A stretch of DNA of 64,000 nucleotides from Thioalkalivibrio sp. ALJ16 (lineage in GTDB: Bacteria > Pseudomonadota > Gammaproteobacteria > Ectothiorhodospirales > Ectothiorhodospiraceae), in assembly GCF_000377345.1 (NCBI RefSeq), contig NZ_KB898040.1, positions 62,001-126,000 of the forward strand, given 5' to 3'. Of this stretch, positions 36,576 to 46,134 are shown in pieces; position 1 is the stretch's first letter, and each line of letters begins with the position of its first letter. The translations under genes were made by a program, and so were the position numbers. The notes under the pieces are model-generated. The model was not told where the DNA came from. It saw nothing but the letters and a program-made list of their open reading frames with translations, and ran no database searches.

Positions 36576-38677
36576 TGGCCTTCCTGGATCGCATGGGCAA
36601 CGTCGGCAAGTGGGGGCTGGGGGCACCCATCCTGCTGGTGGCGATGCTGTCGATGATGGTGCTGCCACTGCCGCCACTGGCACTGGATGTCCTGTTCACC
36701 TTCAACATCGCGCTGTCGCTCGTGGTCATCATGGTCGCGATCTACACCCCGCGACCGCTGGAATTCGCGGTGTTCCCGACCGTGCTGCTGGTGGCCACGC
36801 TGCTGCGCCTGGCGCTGAACATCGCCTCGACCCGGGTCATCCTGCTGGAAGGGCATACCGGGACCGATGCCGCTGGCAAGGTGATCCAGGCCTTCGGGGA
36901 CTTTGTAGTGGGCGGGAATTACACCGTGGGTCTCGTGGTGTTCGCGATCCTGATCATCATCAACTTCGTGGTGGTGACCAAGGGTGCCGGTCGTGTGTCC
37001 GAGGTCAGCGCGCGTTTCACCCTGGATTCCATGCCCGGCAAGCAGATGGCGATCGATGCCGACCTGAATGCCGGCATCCTGACCCAGGAGGAGGCCCGCA
37101 AGCGCCGCGAGGAGATCGCCAGCGAGGCGGACTTCTACGGCTCCATGGACGGTGCCTCCAAGTTCGTCCGCGGCGATGCGATCGCGGGCATCCTGATCCT
37201 GTTCGTGAACATCATCGGTGGCCTGACCATCGGCGCGGTACAGCACGGCATGTCGCTGGGCGATGCGGCGACCAACTACGTGCTGCTGACCATCGGCGAC
37301 GGCCTGGTCGCTCAGATTCCCTCGCTGGTGCTGTCCTCGGCGACCGCGATCATCGTGACCCGCGTGACCAGCAGCCAGGACATGGGGCAGCAGGTCTTCG
37401 GGCAGATGTTCTCCAACCCGCGGGTGCTGTATGTCGCCGGTGGCGTGATCGCGACTCTCGGGATTGTGCCGGGTATGCCGAATGCGGTGTTCCTGGGTCT
37501 GGCGGGCCTGATCTTCGGCGGCGCCTACCTGCTCAAGCGTCAGGCGCGGGAGGCCGAGGTCGAGGTGGAACGTATCCCGGCGGAGGACGAGGGCGGCGCG
37601 CGTTCCGAGGATCGCGACCTGACCTGGGAAGACGTGCCCCCGGTCGATCTGGTCTCGCTGGAAGTCGGCTATCGCCTGATCCCGCTGGTGGATCGCACTC
37701 AGGATGGCCAGCTGATGGGCCGGATCAAGGGCGTGCGCCGCAAGCTCTCGCAGGAGCTGGGCTTCCTGCTGCAGCCGGTGCACATCCGCGACAACCTGGA
37801 ACTCAGTCCGAATGCCTATCGCATCAGCCTGCTGGGCGTGACCGTGGCCGAGGCCGAGGTCTTCCCCGAGCGCGAACTGGCGATCAATCCGGGCGAGGTG
37901 TTCGGGACCGTGCCGGGGACCCCCACCAAGGATCCGACCTTCAACCTGGATGCGCTCTGGATCGATCCCGCCGACCGCGACCAGGCGCAGGGGGCCGGCT
38001 ATACCGTGGTCGACTGTTCCACGGTAATCGCAACGCACCTGTCGCAGGTGTTCCGCGAGAACGCCCACCGCCTGATTGGGCACGAGGAGGCCCAGCACCT
38101 GCTGGACCAGCTGGCGCGGCATTCCCCGAAGCTGGTGGAGAACCTGGTACCCAAGACGCTGTCGCTGTCGATCGTGCTCAAGGTCCTGCAGAACCTGCTG
38201 GCCGAGCAGGTCTCGATCCGGGACCTGCGCACCATCGCCGAAACGCTGGCAGACGAGGGTGTGAAGAGTCAGGATCCCGGCACTTTGACCGCGGCCGTGC
38301 GCGTTGCGCTCTCGCGCTCCATCGTCCAGGACCTTGTAGGACCGGAGGAAGAGCTGCCGCTGGTCGCGCTGGACCCGTCTCTGGAACAGCTCTTGCATAA
38401 GTCCCTGCAGGGCAGCTCGGGCGGCACTGTAGGACTGGAGCCCGGGCTGGCGGAGCGGTTGCAACGCTCGGTCGCCGATGCCGCCCGCCGCCAGGAGATG
38501 GCCGGGCAGCCCGCCATCCTGGTGGTGGCGCCGGAGATCCGCTCGTGGATCGCCAGCTGGCTGCGGGGCGCTGTGCGCAGCCTGACCGTGCTCGCGTTCA
38601 CCGAGATTCCCGACAACCGGCGAATCCGGGTCGTGGCTACGGTTGGTCAGGAAGAGACGCCGAAGCAGCCCGCCTGA
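36575..38677 (+). CDS. flhA: Flagellar export platform protein FlhA
   Basis: 700 residues. FlhA is the nonameric export platform that uses proton motive force. Eight N-terminal membrane helices (first ILLVAMLSMMVLPLPPLALDVLFTF), the FHIPEP-type signature region GRVSEVSARFTLDSMPGKQMAIDADLNAGILTQEEAR with KFVRGDAIAGI, and the cytoplasmic chaperone-docking ring ending LSVLAFTEIPDNRRIRVVATV-like. Complete. The start ATG shares its A with the flhB stop (TGATG). Confidence 0.98.
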   Translation: MAFLDRMGNVGKWGLGAPILLVAMLSMMVLPLPPLALDVLFTFNIALSLVVIMVAIYTPRPLEFAVFPTVLLVATLLRLALNIASTRVILLEGHTGTDAAGKVIQAFGDFVVGGNYTVGLVVFAILIIINFVVVTKGAGRVSEVSARFTLDSMPGKQMAIDADLNAGILTQEEARKRREEIASEADFYGSMDGASKFVRGDAIAGILILFVNIIGGLTIGAVQHGMSLGDAATNYVLLTIGDGLVAQIPSLVLSSATAIIVTRVTSSQDMGQQVFGQMFSNPRVLYVAGGVIATLGIVPGMPNAVFLGLAGLIFGGAYLLKRQAREAEVEVERIPAEDEGGARSEDRDLTWEDVPPVDLVSLEVGYRLIPLVDRTQDGQLMGRIKGVRRKLSQELGFLLQPVHIRDNLELSPNAYRISLLGVTVAEAEVFPERELAINPGEVFGTVPGTPTKDPTFNLDALWIDPADRDQAQGAGYTVVDCSTVIATHLSQVFRENAHRLIGHEEAQHLLDQLARHSPKLVENLVPKTLSLSIVLKVLQNLLAEQVSIRDLRTIAETLADEGVKSQDPGTLTAAVRVALSRSIVQDLVGPEEELPLVALDPSLEQLLHKSLQGSSGGTVGLEPGLAERLQRSVADAARRQEMAGQPAILVVAPEIRSWIASWLRGAVRSLTVLAFTEIPDNRRIRVVATVGQEETPKQPA

Positions 38678-38725
38678 GCGAAACGATGAAGGGTTCCGCC
38701 GCGTCAGCGGCACAGGAGAGATAGC

Positions 38726-40000
38726 ATGAATGTCAGACGATACCGGGCCCGGGACATGCGCGATGCGATGCGCCAGGTGCGCGAGCAGCAGGGCGAGGAT
38801 GCGGTCATCCTGTCCAGTCGCCGGGTCGATGGCTGGCTCGAGGTGGTCGCGGCGCTCGAGGATGGCGCGGGTCCGGAGCCGGTGTGCGCGCAGGAGACCC
38901 GCGCCCCGCGCCCGGCGCAAGGGGTCACGGATCGTGCCAGTGGCCAGGCCCAGGGCTCCTGGCCGGCTGATCCGGAGCTGACCGCGATGCGCCAGGAACT
39001 GCGGGATCTGCGCAGTCTGATGACCCGGCAATATGCCGAGAGCGAGGAGGCTCGCTGGGCCGCACGTCACCCGCTGGCTGCCGAGTGCAAGGCACGCCTG
39101 ATCGACCGCGGCTTCAGCCCCGCGCTGGCGGGCAGTCTGGCCGGCAGCATCCTGGATGACAGCTCCCCGGAGCAGGCCTGGGAGCGCCTGCGTGCACGTC
39201 TGTCCGGCGCCATTGCGACCCACCGCTCGTCGATCCTGGACGAGGGCGGATTGCTGGCCATGGTGGGGCCGACCGGGGTCGGCAAGACCACTACGCTGGC
39301 CCGGATCGCGTTGCGTCAGATCCGCCGCATGGGCCCCGATTCGGTTACGCTGGTGACTCTGGACAGCCAGCGCATCGGTGCCACGCGCCAGCTCCAGGCC
39401 TTTGCCCAGATGGCGGGGATCTCGGTGCGGGCCCTGCGCGATGCGCGCGAGCTGCGGGAACTGGCGCGTCGGGTCGATGACGGGCACCTGATCCTGGTGG
39501 ATACCGCCGGGCAGGCGCCGCGGGCTGTGGAGGAGGAATCCCTGTTCGCGCACCTGCCACCGGATATCCGCGCCGAGAGCTGGCTGGTGGTGTCCGCGAC
39601 GACCCAGGGCGGCGTGCTGCGGCGCGTACTGGAAGCCTTTCAGAAGGCCGAGCCCTCGGCGCTGGTGCTGACCAAGCTGGACGAGGCGGAACAACTCGGG
39701 GAGGTGCTTTCGGTGCTGCTGGATCAATACCTGGGGCTGGCCTTCGTCAGTGACGGGCAGCGTATCGCGGAAGACTTTCACCGGGTCGATACTGGATACC
39801 TGACCGGTCTGGCGCTGGATGGGCCGGACACGGGCGCGCGAGCCACGGGCAATGCGCGCGAGAGCTGGGCCGCGGAACGCATCGCCGAGATGCAGCCACC
39901 GCGTCGCGCCGGTTCGCAGCCGCGAGCGGCCCGCAGCGCCGAGCCGGCGACCCTGGAACTGATTCAGCCGGTGGGCAAGGGGCGTTATGCCACGCACTAA
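38726..40000 (+). CDS. flhF: Flagellar placement GTPase FlhF
   Basis: 424 residues; AGGAGA six bases before ATG. FlhF is an SRP-type GTPase that places polar flagella. N-terminal basic B domain MNVRRYRARDMRDAMRQVREQQGEDAVILSSRRV, middle helical N domain, and GTPase G domain with G1 MVGPTGVGKTTTLARIAL near residue 180, VTLDSQRIGATRQLQAFAQMAGI, G3 LILVDTAGQAP and G4 LVLTKLDEAEQLGEVL. The C-terminal 50 residues are Arg/Ala-rich. Overlaps flhG by 14 bp. Its presence predicts polar flagellation. Confidence 0.96.
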   Translation: MNVRRYRARDMRDAMRQVREQQGEDAVILSSRRVDGWLEVVAALEDGAGPEPVCAQETRAPRPAQGVTDRASGQAQGSWPADPELTAMRQELRDLRSLMTRQYAESEEARWAARHPLAAECKARLIDRGFSPALAGSLAGSILDDSSPEQAWERLRARLSGAIATHRSSILDEGGLLAMVGPTGVGKTTTLARIALRQIRRMGPDSVTLVTLDSQRIGATRQLQAFAQMAGISVRALRDARELRELARRVDDGHLILVDTAGQAPRAVEEESLFAHLPPDIRAESWLVVSATTQGGVLRRVLEAFQKAEPSALVLTKLDEAEQLGEVLSVLLDQYLGLAFVSDGQRIAEDFHRVDTGYLTGLALDGPDTGARATGNARESWAAERIAEMQPPRRAGSQPRAARSAEPATLELIQPVGKGRYATH

Positions 40001-40811
40001 CAAGCCACTGAAGGTGATTGCGGTGGCCTCGGGCAAGGGCGGGGTCGGCAAGACCAATGTGTCGGTCAACCTGTCGGTGGGGCTGGCGCGTCTGGGGCGC
40101 GAGGTGATGCTGTTCGACGCCGATCTCGGCCTGGCGAACGTGGATCTGCTGCTGGGGATGCGCCCGGAGCGCACCCTGCATGATCTGGTCACGGGCGCGG
40201 TGGACAGCCTCGATGACGTGCTGGTGCAGGGGCCGGACGGGGTCAAGGTCGTGCCCTCGGCCTCCGGCATTGCCGCGATGGCGAACCTGACGCCGGCTGA
40301 ACACGCCGGGCTGATTCACGCCTTCAGTGCCTATCGCAAGCCGCTGGATGTTCTGATCGTGGATACCGCTGCGGGCCTGCAGGAATCGGTGACATCGTTC
40401 TGCCGAGCAGTGCAGGAGACCGTGGTGGTGGTCTGCGACGAGCCGGCGTCGATTACCGATGCCTATGCCCTGATCAAGGTGCTGCACCGGGATCATGGCA
40501 TGCGCCGCTTCCGTATGGTTACCAATATGGTCAGTGGACGCGATGGCGCCGACCGCCTGATGCGCAAGCTCAATAGCGTCTGTGGCAATTATCTGCCGGA
40601 AGTGGTGCTGGATCTCGCCGGCTATATTCCCATGGACGAACACTTGCGCAAGGCCGTGCAGAAACGGGTGCCGGTGGTGCAGGAGTATCCCGGCAGCCCG
40701 GCCGGCAAGGCCTTCGCCGATCTGGCGCGCACGGTCGATCGCTGGCCGGTGGGCGGCGGTGACCATGGGGGTGTCGGGTTTTTCATCGAACGGATGCTGC
40801 AGAGCGCATGA
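39987..40811 (+). CDS. flhG: Flagellar number regulator FlhG (FleN), MinD/ParA-type ATPase
   Basis: 274 residues. FlhG/FleN restrains flagellar number by acting on FleQ and FlhF. Deviant Walker A KGGVGKTNVSVNLSVGLARLGREVMLFDADLGLANVDLLLG at residues 16-50, VLIVDTAAGLQESVTSF, and the C-terminal amphipathic tail around GGVGFFIERMLQSA for membrane binding. Start overlaps flhF; stop overlaps fliA, so flhF-flhG-fliA are coupled. Confidence 0.95.
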   Translation: MPRTNKPLKVIAVASGKGGVGKTNVSVNLSVGLARLGREVMLFDADLGLANVDLLLGMRPERTLHDLVTGAVDSLDDVLVQGPDGVKVVPSASGIAAMANLTPAEHAGLIHAFSAYRKPLDVLIVDTAAGLQESVTSFCRAVQETVVVVCDEPASITDAYALIKVLHRDHGMRRFRMVTNMVSGRDGADRLMRKLNSVCGNYLPEVVLDLAGYIPMDEHLRKAVQKRVPVVQEYPGSPAGKAFADLARTVDRWPVGGGDHGGVGFFIERMLQSA

Positions 40812-41575
40812 TGATGACGCGTAATCGACTGACCGGCTACGAGACGGTGTCCGCGACCGCCAGCGGTCACGACGAGTTGATTGCGGATCACGTCGAGCTG
40901 GTGCATCGCATCGCACATCACTTGATGGCGCGGCTGCCGGCCTCGGTCCAGGTGGATGACCTGATTCAGGCAGGGATGGTCGGCCTGCTCGAGGCCGCAC
41001 GCCAGTTCGAGGGCGGCCAGGGGGCGACCTTCGCAACCTACGCCGGGATTCGCATCCGCGGGGCCATGATCGACGAACTGCGCCGCAGCGACTGGACGCC
41101 GCGCTCGGTGCACCGCAACAGTCGGCGGATCGCCCAGGCTGTGCAGATGGTCGAGGCCCGCGAGGGACGCGCGGCACGGGGCAGCGAGGTCGCAGCCGAG
41201 CTGGAGGTGCCGATCGACCAGTACTACGAAATGCTGCAGGATCATGCCGGGGCGCATCTATTTGCCCTCGATGACCTCGGCGGCGGCGAGGACGGCGCCG
41301 ACCGGGTCATCGAGGGGCAGGAGGTCTCTCCCGGGCGGCACCTGGAGGCCGGTGAGTTCCGCGAGGAACTGTCGCAGGCGCTTGGTGACCTGCCCGAACG
41401 TGAACGCCTGGTGCTGTCGCTGTATTACATCGAGGAGCTGAACCTGCGCGAGATTGGCGCCGTACTGGGTGTGACCGAGTCGCGCGTCAGCCAGATTCGC
41501 AGCCAGGCGGTGATTCGGCTGCGGGCGAGGCTGGGTTCCTGGCTCGAAGACGGAACCGCTTTGCAGTTATTCTAA
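40808..41575 (+). CDS. fliA: Flagellar RNA polymerase sigma factor FliA (sigma-28)
   Basis: 255 residues; three successive ATG codons at 40808-40816 leave the exact start open by two residues. Sigma region 2 DELIADHVELVHRIAHHLMARLPASVQVDDLIQAGMVGLLEAARQFEGGQGATFATYAGIRIRGAMIDELRRSDW, with the FliA signature DELRRSDWTPRSVH, and region 4 LPERERLVLSLYYIEELNLREIGAVLGVTESRVSQIRSQAVIRLRARL. It should transcribe the two sigma-28-type promoters seen at 5668 and 49279. No flgM (anti-sigma) is in the window. Confidence 0.97.
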   Translation: MMMTRNRLTGYETVSATASGHDELIADHVELVHRIAHHLMARLPASVQVDDLIQAGMVGLLEAARQFEGGQGATFATYAGIRIRGAMIDELRRSDWTPRSVHRNSRRIAQAVQMVEAREGRAARGSEVAAELEVPIDQYYEMLQDHAGAHLFALDDLGGGEDGADRVIEGQEVSPGRHLEAGEFREELSQALGDLPERERLVLSLYYIEELNLREIGAVLGVTESRVSQIRSQAVIRLRARLGSWLEDGTALQLF

Positions 41576-41604
41576 AACTCACCCTACGAACCCCGGAGTG
41601 ACGT

Positions 41605-41997
41605 GTGGACAAGGGAATGAAAATTCTCATCGTGGACGACTTTTCCACGATGCGGCGCATTATCAAGAACCTCTTGCGCGATCTCGGCTTCAACAACACC
41701 CAGGAGGCCGATGACGGCAGCACGGCACTGCCCATGCTGCAAAACGGCGATTTCGACTTCCTCATCACCGACTGGAACATGCCCAACATGCCGGGCATCG
41801 ACCTGCTGAAGGCCGTCCGTGCGGATGCGAACCTGAAGACCATGCCGGTCCTGATGGTCACGGCGGAGGCCAAGCGCGACCAGATCGTCGAGGCGGCCGA
41901 GGCCGGTGTGAACGGTTACGTCGTGAAGCCCTTTACCGCGGAAACCCTGAAGGAAAAGATCGACAAGATCTTCGAGCGCATTGAAGCGCAGGGATAA
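41605..41997 (+). CDS. cheY: Chemotaxis response regulator CheY
   Basis: 130 residues from GTG 41605, GGAG six bases upstream. Single receiver domain: acidic pair [21 protein letters not shown], phospho-acceptor Asp in [22 protein letters not shown], switch Thr in [11 protein letters not shown], Lys in [11 protein letters not shown]. The wording DFSTMRRI and TDWNMP is that of the motor-binding CheY, not of CheV or CheB. Phospho-CheY binds FliM. Confidence 0.97.
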   Translation: MDKGMKILIVDDFSTMRRIIKNLLRDLGFNNTQEADDGSTALPMLQNGDFDFLITDWNMPNMPGIDLLKAVRADANLKTMPVLMVTAEAKRDQIVEAAEAGVNGYVVKPFTAETLKEKIDKIFERIEAQG

Positions 41998-42104
41998 ATC
42001 GTTCCCCGGAATGCCCGGGCAGGGTCGGAAATCCCGGCCCCTTTCGCCTGTATGGGCGGATATGACCCCGGCCCGGTCAGTGCCGTACCAGCAAGAGGCT
42101 CCCC

Positions 42105-42881
42105 ATGAGTGAACAGGAACATCCGCCCCGCGATGGCCAGCTAGAGCTTGCCCGGCAACTCGTGCAGACGCTGGAGGCGGGGGATGACGCCAGCGCCCGG
42201 GCCCTGGTGCAGGACCTGGCCCGCCCCTACGATCGCGAACTCTTCGATGAACTGGGCAAACTGACCCGGGATCTGCATGAGGCCCTGCAGAGCTTCCGCG
42301 GGGATTCGCGGCTGGTGGAACTGGCACAGGCGGAGATCCCGGATGCCAAGGAGCGCCTGAACTACGTGGTCACGATGACCGAGCAGGCCGCCCACGACAC
42401 CATGAACGCGATCGAGACCAGCCTCCCGATCGCCGAATCGTTCAGTCAGCACGCGGCCGATCTCACGGCCAAATGGACGCGTTTTCGCAATCGCGAGCTC
42501 TCGGTCGACGAGTTCCGCGAGTTCGCGCGCGAGCTGGATGCCTTTTTCGTCCAGGCCGGAACCGATACCGAGGAACTGCGCCGCCTCCTGTCGGAGGTGC
42601 TGATGGCCCAGAGCTATCAGGACATTACCGGGCAGGTGATTCGCCGCGTGATCCAGCTGGTGACCGATCTGGAAGAGAACCTGGTCTCGCTGATCCGGCT
42701 CTCCAGCGGGCGCATGGAGCAGGTCGAGGCGGCCGAGGCGTCCCTGGAGCGCGGCCAGGAGGCGCGCGAGGCCGATCGCAAGGGCCACGGTCCTACGGTG
42801 CCGAAAACTCAAGAATCCGGCGCAGATGTCGTTCAAGGACAGGACGAGGTGGATGATCTGCTGTCGAGCCTGGGCTTCTAA
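42105..42881 (+). CDS. cheZ: Protein phosphatase CheZ
   Basis: 258 residues. CheZ is a long four-helix-bundle dimer that dephosphorylates CheY. The active-site Gln lies in SEVLMAQSYQDITGQVIRRVIQLV; other blocks are DAKERLNYVVTMTEQAAHDTMNAIETSLPIAE. After a flexible linker the C-terminal CheY-binding helix is QDEVDDLLSSLGF, as in E. coli. The 107-bp spacer after cheY has GC-rich hairpins but no T-tract. Confidence 0.95.
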   Translation: MSEQEHPPRDGQLELARQLVQTLEAGDDASARALVQDLARPYDRELFDELGKLTRDLHEALQSFRGDSRLVELAQAEIPDAKERLNYVVTMTEQAAHDTMNAIETSLPIAESFSQHAADLTAKWTRFRNRELSVDEFREFARELDAFFVQAGTDTEELRRLLSEVLMAQSYQDITGQVIRRVIQLVTDLEENLVSLIRLSSGRMEQVEAAEASLERGQEAREADRKGHGPTVPKTQESGADVVQGQDEVDDLLSSLGF

Positions 42882-42927
42882 GGCGACACCCCTCATGCGA
42901 CTGGCGCCACGGGACTGGAGAGACTGA

Positions 42928-45015
42928 ATGGCCATCGACCCCAATGACGAAATCCTTCAGGACTTCCTGATCGAGGCCGGGGAACTGCTGGAGGGGCTCA
43001 ACGAGCAACTCATCGACCTGGAACAGAATCCGGATGACCGGGATCTGCTGAACGCGGTCTTTCGCAGCTTTCATACCATCAAGGGCGGAGCGGGTTTCCT
43101 GAGCCTGGATGCCCTGGTGACCGTCTGTCACCACGCCGAGGATGTCTTCAACCTCCTGCGTAACGGTGAGCGGCGGGCGGACAGCCACTTGATGGACACC
43201 ATGCTGCGGGTGCTGGACGCGCTGAACGTGATGTTTGGTGACTTGCGGTCCGGGGTGGACCCGACCCCCGCCGAGGCCGACCTGGTGGAGAACCTTCGTC
43301 GGATGGCCAATAACGAGGATGTCGGGGATGCGGTGGCGGCGGCACCACCGCCACCCGAGCCGGAACCTGTCCCGGAGCCGGAAGCACCGGCCGCCGGCGA
43401 TGCGCTGGTCGGAGCAGACGACGAGATCACCGACGACGAGTTCGAGGCCCTGCTGGACAGCCTGCATGGCGATGGCGCCCCGGAACCGGTCAACGCTTCC
43501 GCGGATGCCGACGCGGGCAGCGATGCGTCGGCACCCGCCGGCGCTGGGGGTGACCTGATCTCCGATGACGAGTTCGAGAACCTGCTGGATGAGCTGCAGG
43601 CGCGCGGCGAGGGGCCCGCGGCTTCCGCACCGGCCGCAGCGTCGACGCCGCCGCCAGCACCGGAGCCGGCGCAAGCCGCGCCCGAGACGCCGGCGCCCGT
43701 CGCCGCCCGCGAGCCGGAGGCCCCGGCCGCGGCGGGTGGCCAGGGCGGGGGTGGTGCACGTGCCGGTGGTGGCGGCGAGGCAGGCGGTCGTTCCGCGCCG
43801 CAGGGCGAGACCTCGGTGCGGGTGGACACCGAACGCCTGGACGAGATCATGAATCTGGTCGGCGAGCTGGTCCTGGTCCGCAATCGCCTGAGCATGCTGC
43901 GTTCGCAGCATGTGGATGACGAACTGGGCAAGGCCATCAGCTCGCTGGCGCTGGTGACCTCGGACCTGCAGACCTCGGTGATGAAGACGCGGATGCAACC
44001 GGTGAAGAAGGTCTTCAACCGCTTCCCGCGCGTGATCCGCGACCTTTCGCGCAATCTCGGCAAGGAGATCGAGCTGGAGATCTTCGGCGAGGATACCGAT
44101 CTCGACAAGAACCTGGTGGAGGCCCTTTCCGACCCGCTGGTGCACTTGGTGCGCAACGCGGTGGACCACGGGATCGAGACCCCCGAGGTGCGCGAAGCCG
44201 CCGGCAAACCGCGCAAAGGGACCGTGGTGCTGGGGGCGGCCCAGGAGGGCGACCACATCGCCTTGCTGATCAAGGACGATGGCGGCGGCATGGACCCGCA
44301 GGCCCTGCGCCGCAAGGTGGTGGAGAAGGGGCTGATGGAGCCAGCGATGGCCGAACGCATGAGCGATCGCGAGGCCTTCAACGTGATCTTCATGGCGGGT
44401 TTCTCCACCAAGACCGAGATCTCGGACGTATCCGGCCGTGGCGTCGGCATGGATGTGGTGAAGACCCGGATCTCGCAGCTGAACGGCACCATCGAGATCG
44501 ATTCCGAGATCGGTGTGGGGACCACGCTGCGGGTGAAGCTGCCGCTGACCCTGGCGATCCTGCCCGCCTTGATGGTGATCCTGGACGGGCGCCGCTTTGC
44601 GATCCCGCTGGCCTCGGTGTCCGAGATCCTGGATCTCGACCTGACCCGGACCAACTACGTGGATGACCAGGAGGTCATCATCGTGCGCAAGCAGGCGCTG
44701 CCCATTCACTACCTGAAGCGCTGGCTCAAGCCCGGTTCCGAGCCGGAGCCGCGCAAGGATGCCCACGTCGTGGTGGTGCATACGGCCGATCGCAAGGTCG
44801 GGCTGGTGGTGGATGACCTGGTGGGTCAGGAAGAGGTGGTTATCAAGCCGCTGGGACAGAACCTGCAGGGCGTGAAAGGACTCGCCGGGGCGACGATCAC
44901 CGGGGATGGCGGCATTGCGCTGATCCTGGATGTAGCCGATCTGGTCACCATCCTGATGCGGCAGTTGCAGATGCACGGTCGTCCGCGGCGCCCGCCGCGC
45001 TCGAGCGAGGGCTGA
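42928..45015 (+). CDS. cheA: Chemotaxis histidine kinase CheA
   Basis: 695 residues. P1 HPt domain with phosphorylatable His49 in FRSFHTIKGGAGFLSL; a roughly 170-residue Ala/Pro/Glu-rich linker (about 130-300) in place of a folded P2; P3 dimerisation helices (ERLDEIMNLVGELVLVRNRL); P4 kinase with N box HLVRNAVDHGIE, G1 IKDDGGGMDPQAL and G2 VSGRGVGMDVV; P5 CheW-like regulatory domain ending LVTILMRQLQ. The linker carries two copies of an acidic-leucine motif (DDEFEALLDSL at about 168-178, DDEFENLLDEL at about 213-223) resembling the CheY-binding peptides of FliM and CheZ. Confidence 0.97.
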   Translation: MAIDPNDEILQDFLIEAGELLEGLNEQLIDLEQNPDDRDLLNAVFRSFHTIKGGAGFLSLDALVTVCHHAEDVFNLLRNGERRADSHLMDTMLRVLDALNVMFGDLRSGVDPTPAEADLVENLRRMANNEDVGDAVAAAPPPPEPEPVPEPEAPAAGDALVGADDEITDDEFEALLDSLHGDGAPEPVNASADADAGSDASAPAGAGGDLISDDEFENLLDELQARGEGPAASAPAAASTPPPAPEPAQAAPETPAPVAAREPEAPAAAGGQGGGGARAGGGGEAGGRSAPQGETSVRVDTERLDEIMNLVGELVLVRNRLSMLRSQHVDDELGKAISSLALVTSDLQTSVMKTRMQPVKKVFNRFPRVIRDLSRNLGKEIELEIFGEDTDLDKNLVEALSDPLVHLVRNAVDHGIETPEVREAAGKPRKGTVVLGAAQEGDHIALLIKDDGGGMDPQALRRKVVEKGLMEPAMAERMSDREAFNVIFMAGFSTKTEISDVSGRGVGMDVVKTRISQLNGTIEIDSEIGVGTTLRVKLPLTLAILPALMVILDGRRFAIPLASVSEILDLDLTRTNYVDDQEVIIVRKQALPIHYLKRWLKPGSEPEPRKDAHVVVVHTADRKVGLVVDDLVGQEEVVIKPLGQNLQGVKGLAGATITGDGGIALILDVADLVTILMRQLQMHGRPRRPPRSSEG

Positions 45016-45017
45016 GG

Positions 45018-46133
45018 ATGCCGATCAAGGTCCTGGTCGTAGACGATTCCGGCTTCTTCCGCCGGCGCATCACGGAAATCCTCGATTCCGACTCCGGCAT
45101 CGAGGTGGTCGGCTCGGCCGAGAACGGCGAGCAGGCGATTGCTAAGGTCCGCGAACTCGATCCCGATGTCGTCACCATGGACATCGAGATGCCGGTGATG
45201 GACGGGATCACCGCGGTGCGCAAGATCATGGCCGAGAACCCGCGGCCAATCCTGATGTTCTCCAGCCTCACCACCGAGGGTGCTCAGGCTACCCTGGACG
45301 CCCTCGAGGCCGGTGCGGTGGATTTCCTGCCCAAGCGTTTCAGCGACATGGCGAGCGACGAGGACAGCGCGCGCATGCTGCTGCGCCGGCGGGTGCGCTC
45401 TCTGTCGCGCAGCCGTGCGCGGTCGGTCAGCGCCCCCGGGAGTTCGACGCCCGCGCGCGAGGCGCGGCCCTCGGCACGCCGCGAGGAGACCGACCGCCAG
45501 GCGGCCGCCGATGCCCGCCGGCAGGCGCCACCGGTTGCCAGCACTCGGCCACCGACCCCGCTGCGGCAGCTGCGCGCGGTGCTGATTGGCACCTCGACCG
45601 GCGGCCCGGTCGCGCTGCAGGAAGTACTAAAACCGTTACCGAAGAATTTCCCGCAGCCCATCCTGCTGGTGCAGCACATGCCGGCCAGTTTCACGCCGGC
45701 ATTCGCGGAGCGTCTGAACGCGATGTGCAACATCGAGGTACGCCAGGCCGTCGATGGGGACGTACTGAAGCCGGGGCTTGCGCTGCTGGCCCCGGGCGGT
45801 ATGCAGACAACCCTGGAGCGCGGCAGCCAGACGCGAGTACGGGTGACCGAAAGTCCGCTGGGCACGATCTACAAGCCGAGTGTGGACGCCGCGTTCAGTT
45901 CCGCCGTGGATGCCCTGCGCGGGCAGGTGCTCGCGGTCGTGCTGACCGGCATGGGGGCGGACGGCCGCGAGGGTGCCCGTGCACTCAAGGCGAGCGGCGC
46001 CCAGGTGTGGTCGCAGGATGCGGCCACCTGTGTCGTCTACGGGATGCCGGCGGCGGTCGCTGAGGCCGGGCTGTCCGACCACGTCTATCCGTTGCCGGAG
46101 ATCGGACCCGCCCTGGTCAAGGGGTTCTGCTGA
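45018..46133 (+). CDS. cheB: Chemoreceptor methylesterase/deamidase CheB
   Basis: 371 residues, 2 bp after cheA. N-terminal receiver (VVDDSGFFRRRI, phospho-acceptor in DVVTMDIEMPVMDG) and C-terminal esterase with Ser in IGTSTGGPVALQEVL, His in LVQHMPASFTPAFAERL and Asp in LTGMGADGREGARAL. The 80-residue linker is Arg/Ala-rich. No cheR methyltransferase is present in this window, so receptor methylation must be encoded elsewhere. Confidence 0.97.
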   Translation: MPIKVLVVDDSGFFRRRITEILDSDSGIEVVGSAENGEQAIAKVRELDPDVVTMDIEMPVMDGITAVRKIMAENPRPILMFSSLTTEGAQATLDALEAGAVDFLPKRFSDMASDEDSARMLLRRRVRSLSRSRARSVSAPGSSTPAREARPSARREETDRQAAADARRQAPPVASTRPPTPLRQLRAVLIGTSTGGPVALQEVLKPLPKNFPQPILLVQHMPASFTPAFAERLNAMCNIEVRQAVDGDVLKPGLALLAPGGMQTTLERGSQTRVRVTESPLGTIYKPSVDAAFSSAVDALRGQVLAVVLTGMGADGREGARALKASGAQVWSQDAATCVVYGMPAAVAEAGLSDHVYPLPEIGPALVKGFC

Positions 46134-46134
46134 G

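Noticed and set aside
36530-40270. 1246-codon minus-strand open frame across flhA and flhF
   Set aside because: Shadow of real plus-strand genes; low-complexity Arg/His/Gln-rich product without domains or a ribosome-binding site.
42001-42104. GC-rich hairpins between cheY and cheZ as a terminator
   Set aside because: No T-tract follows and the operon continues with cheZ and cheA.
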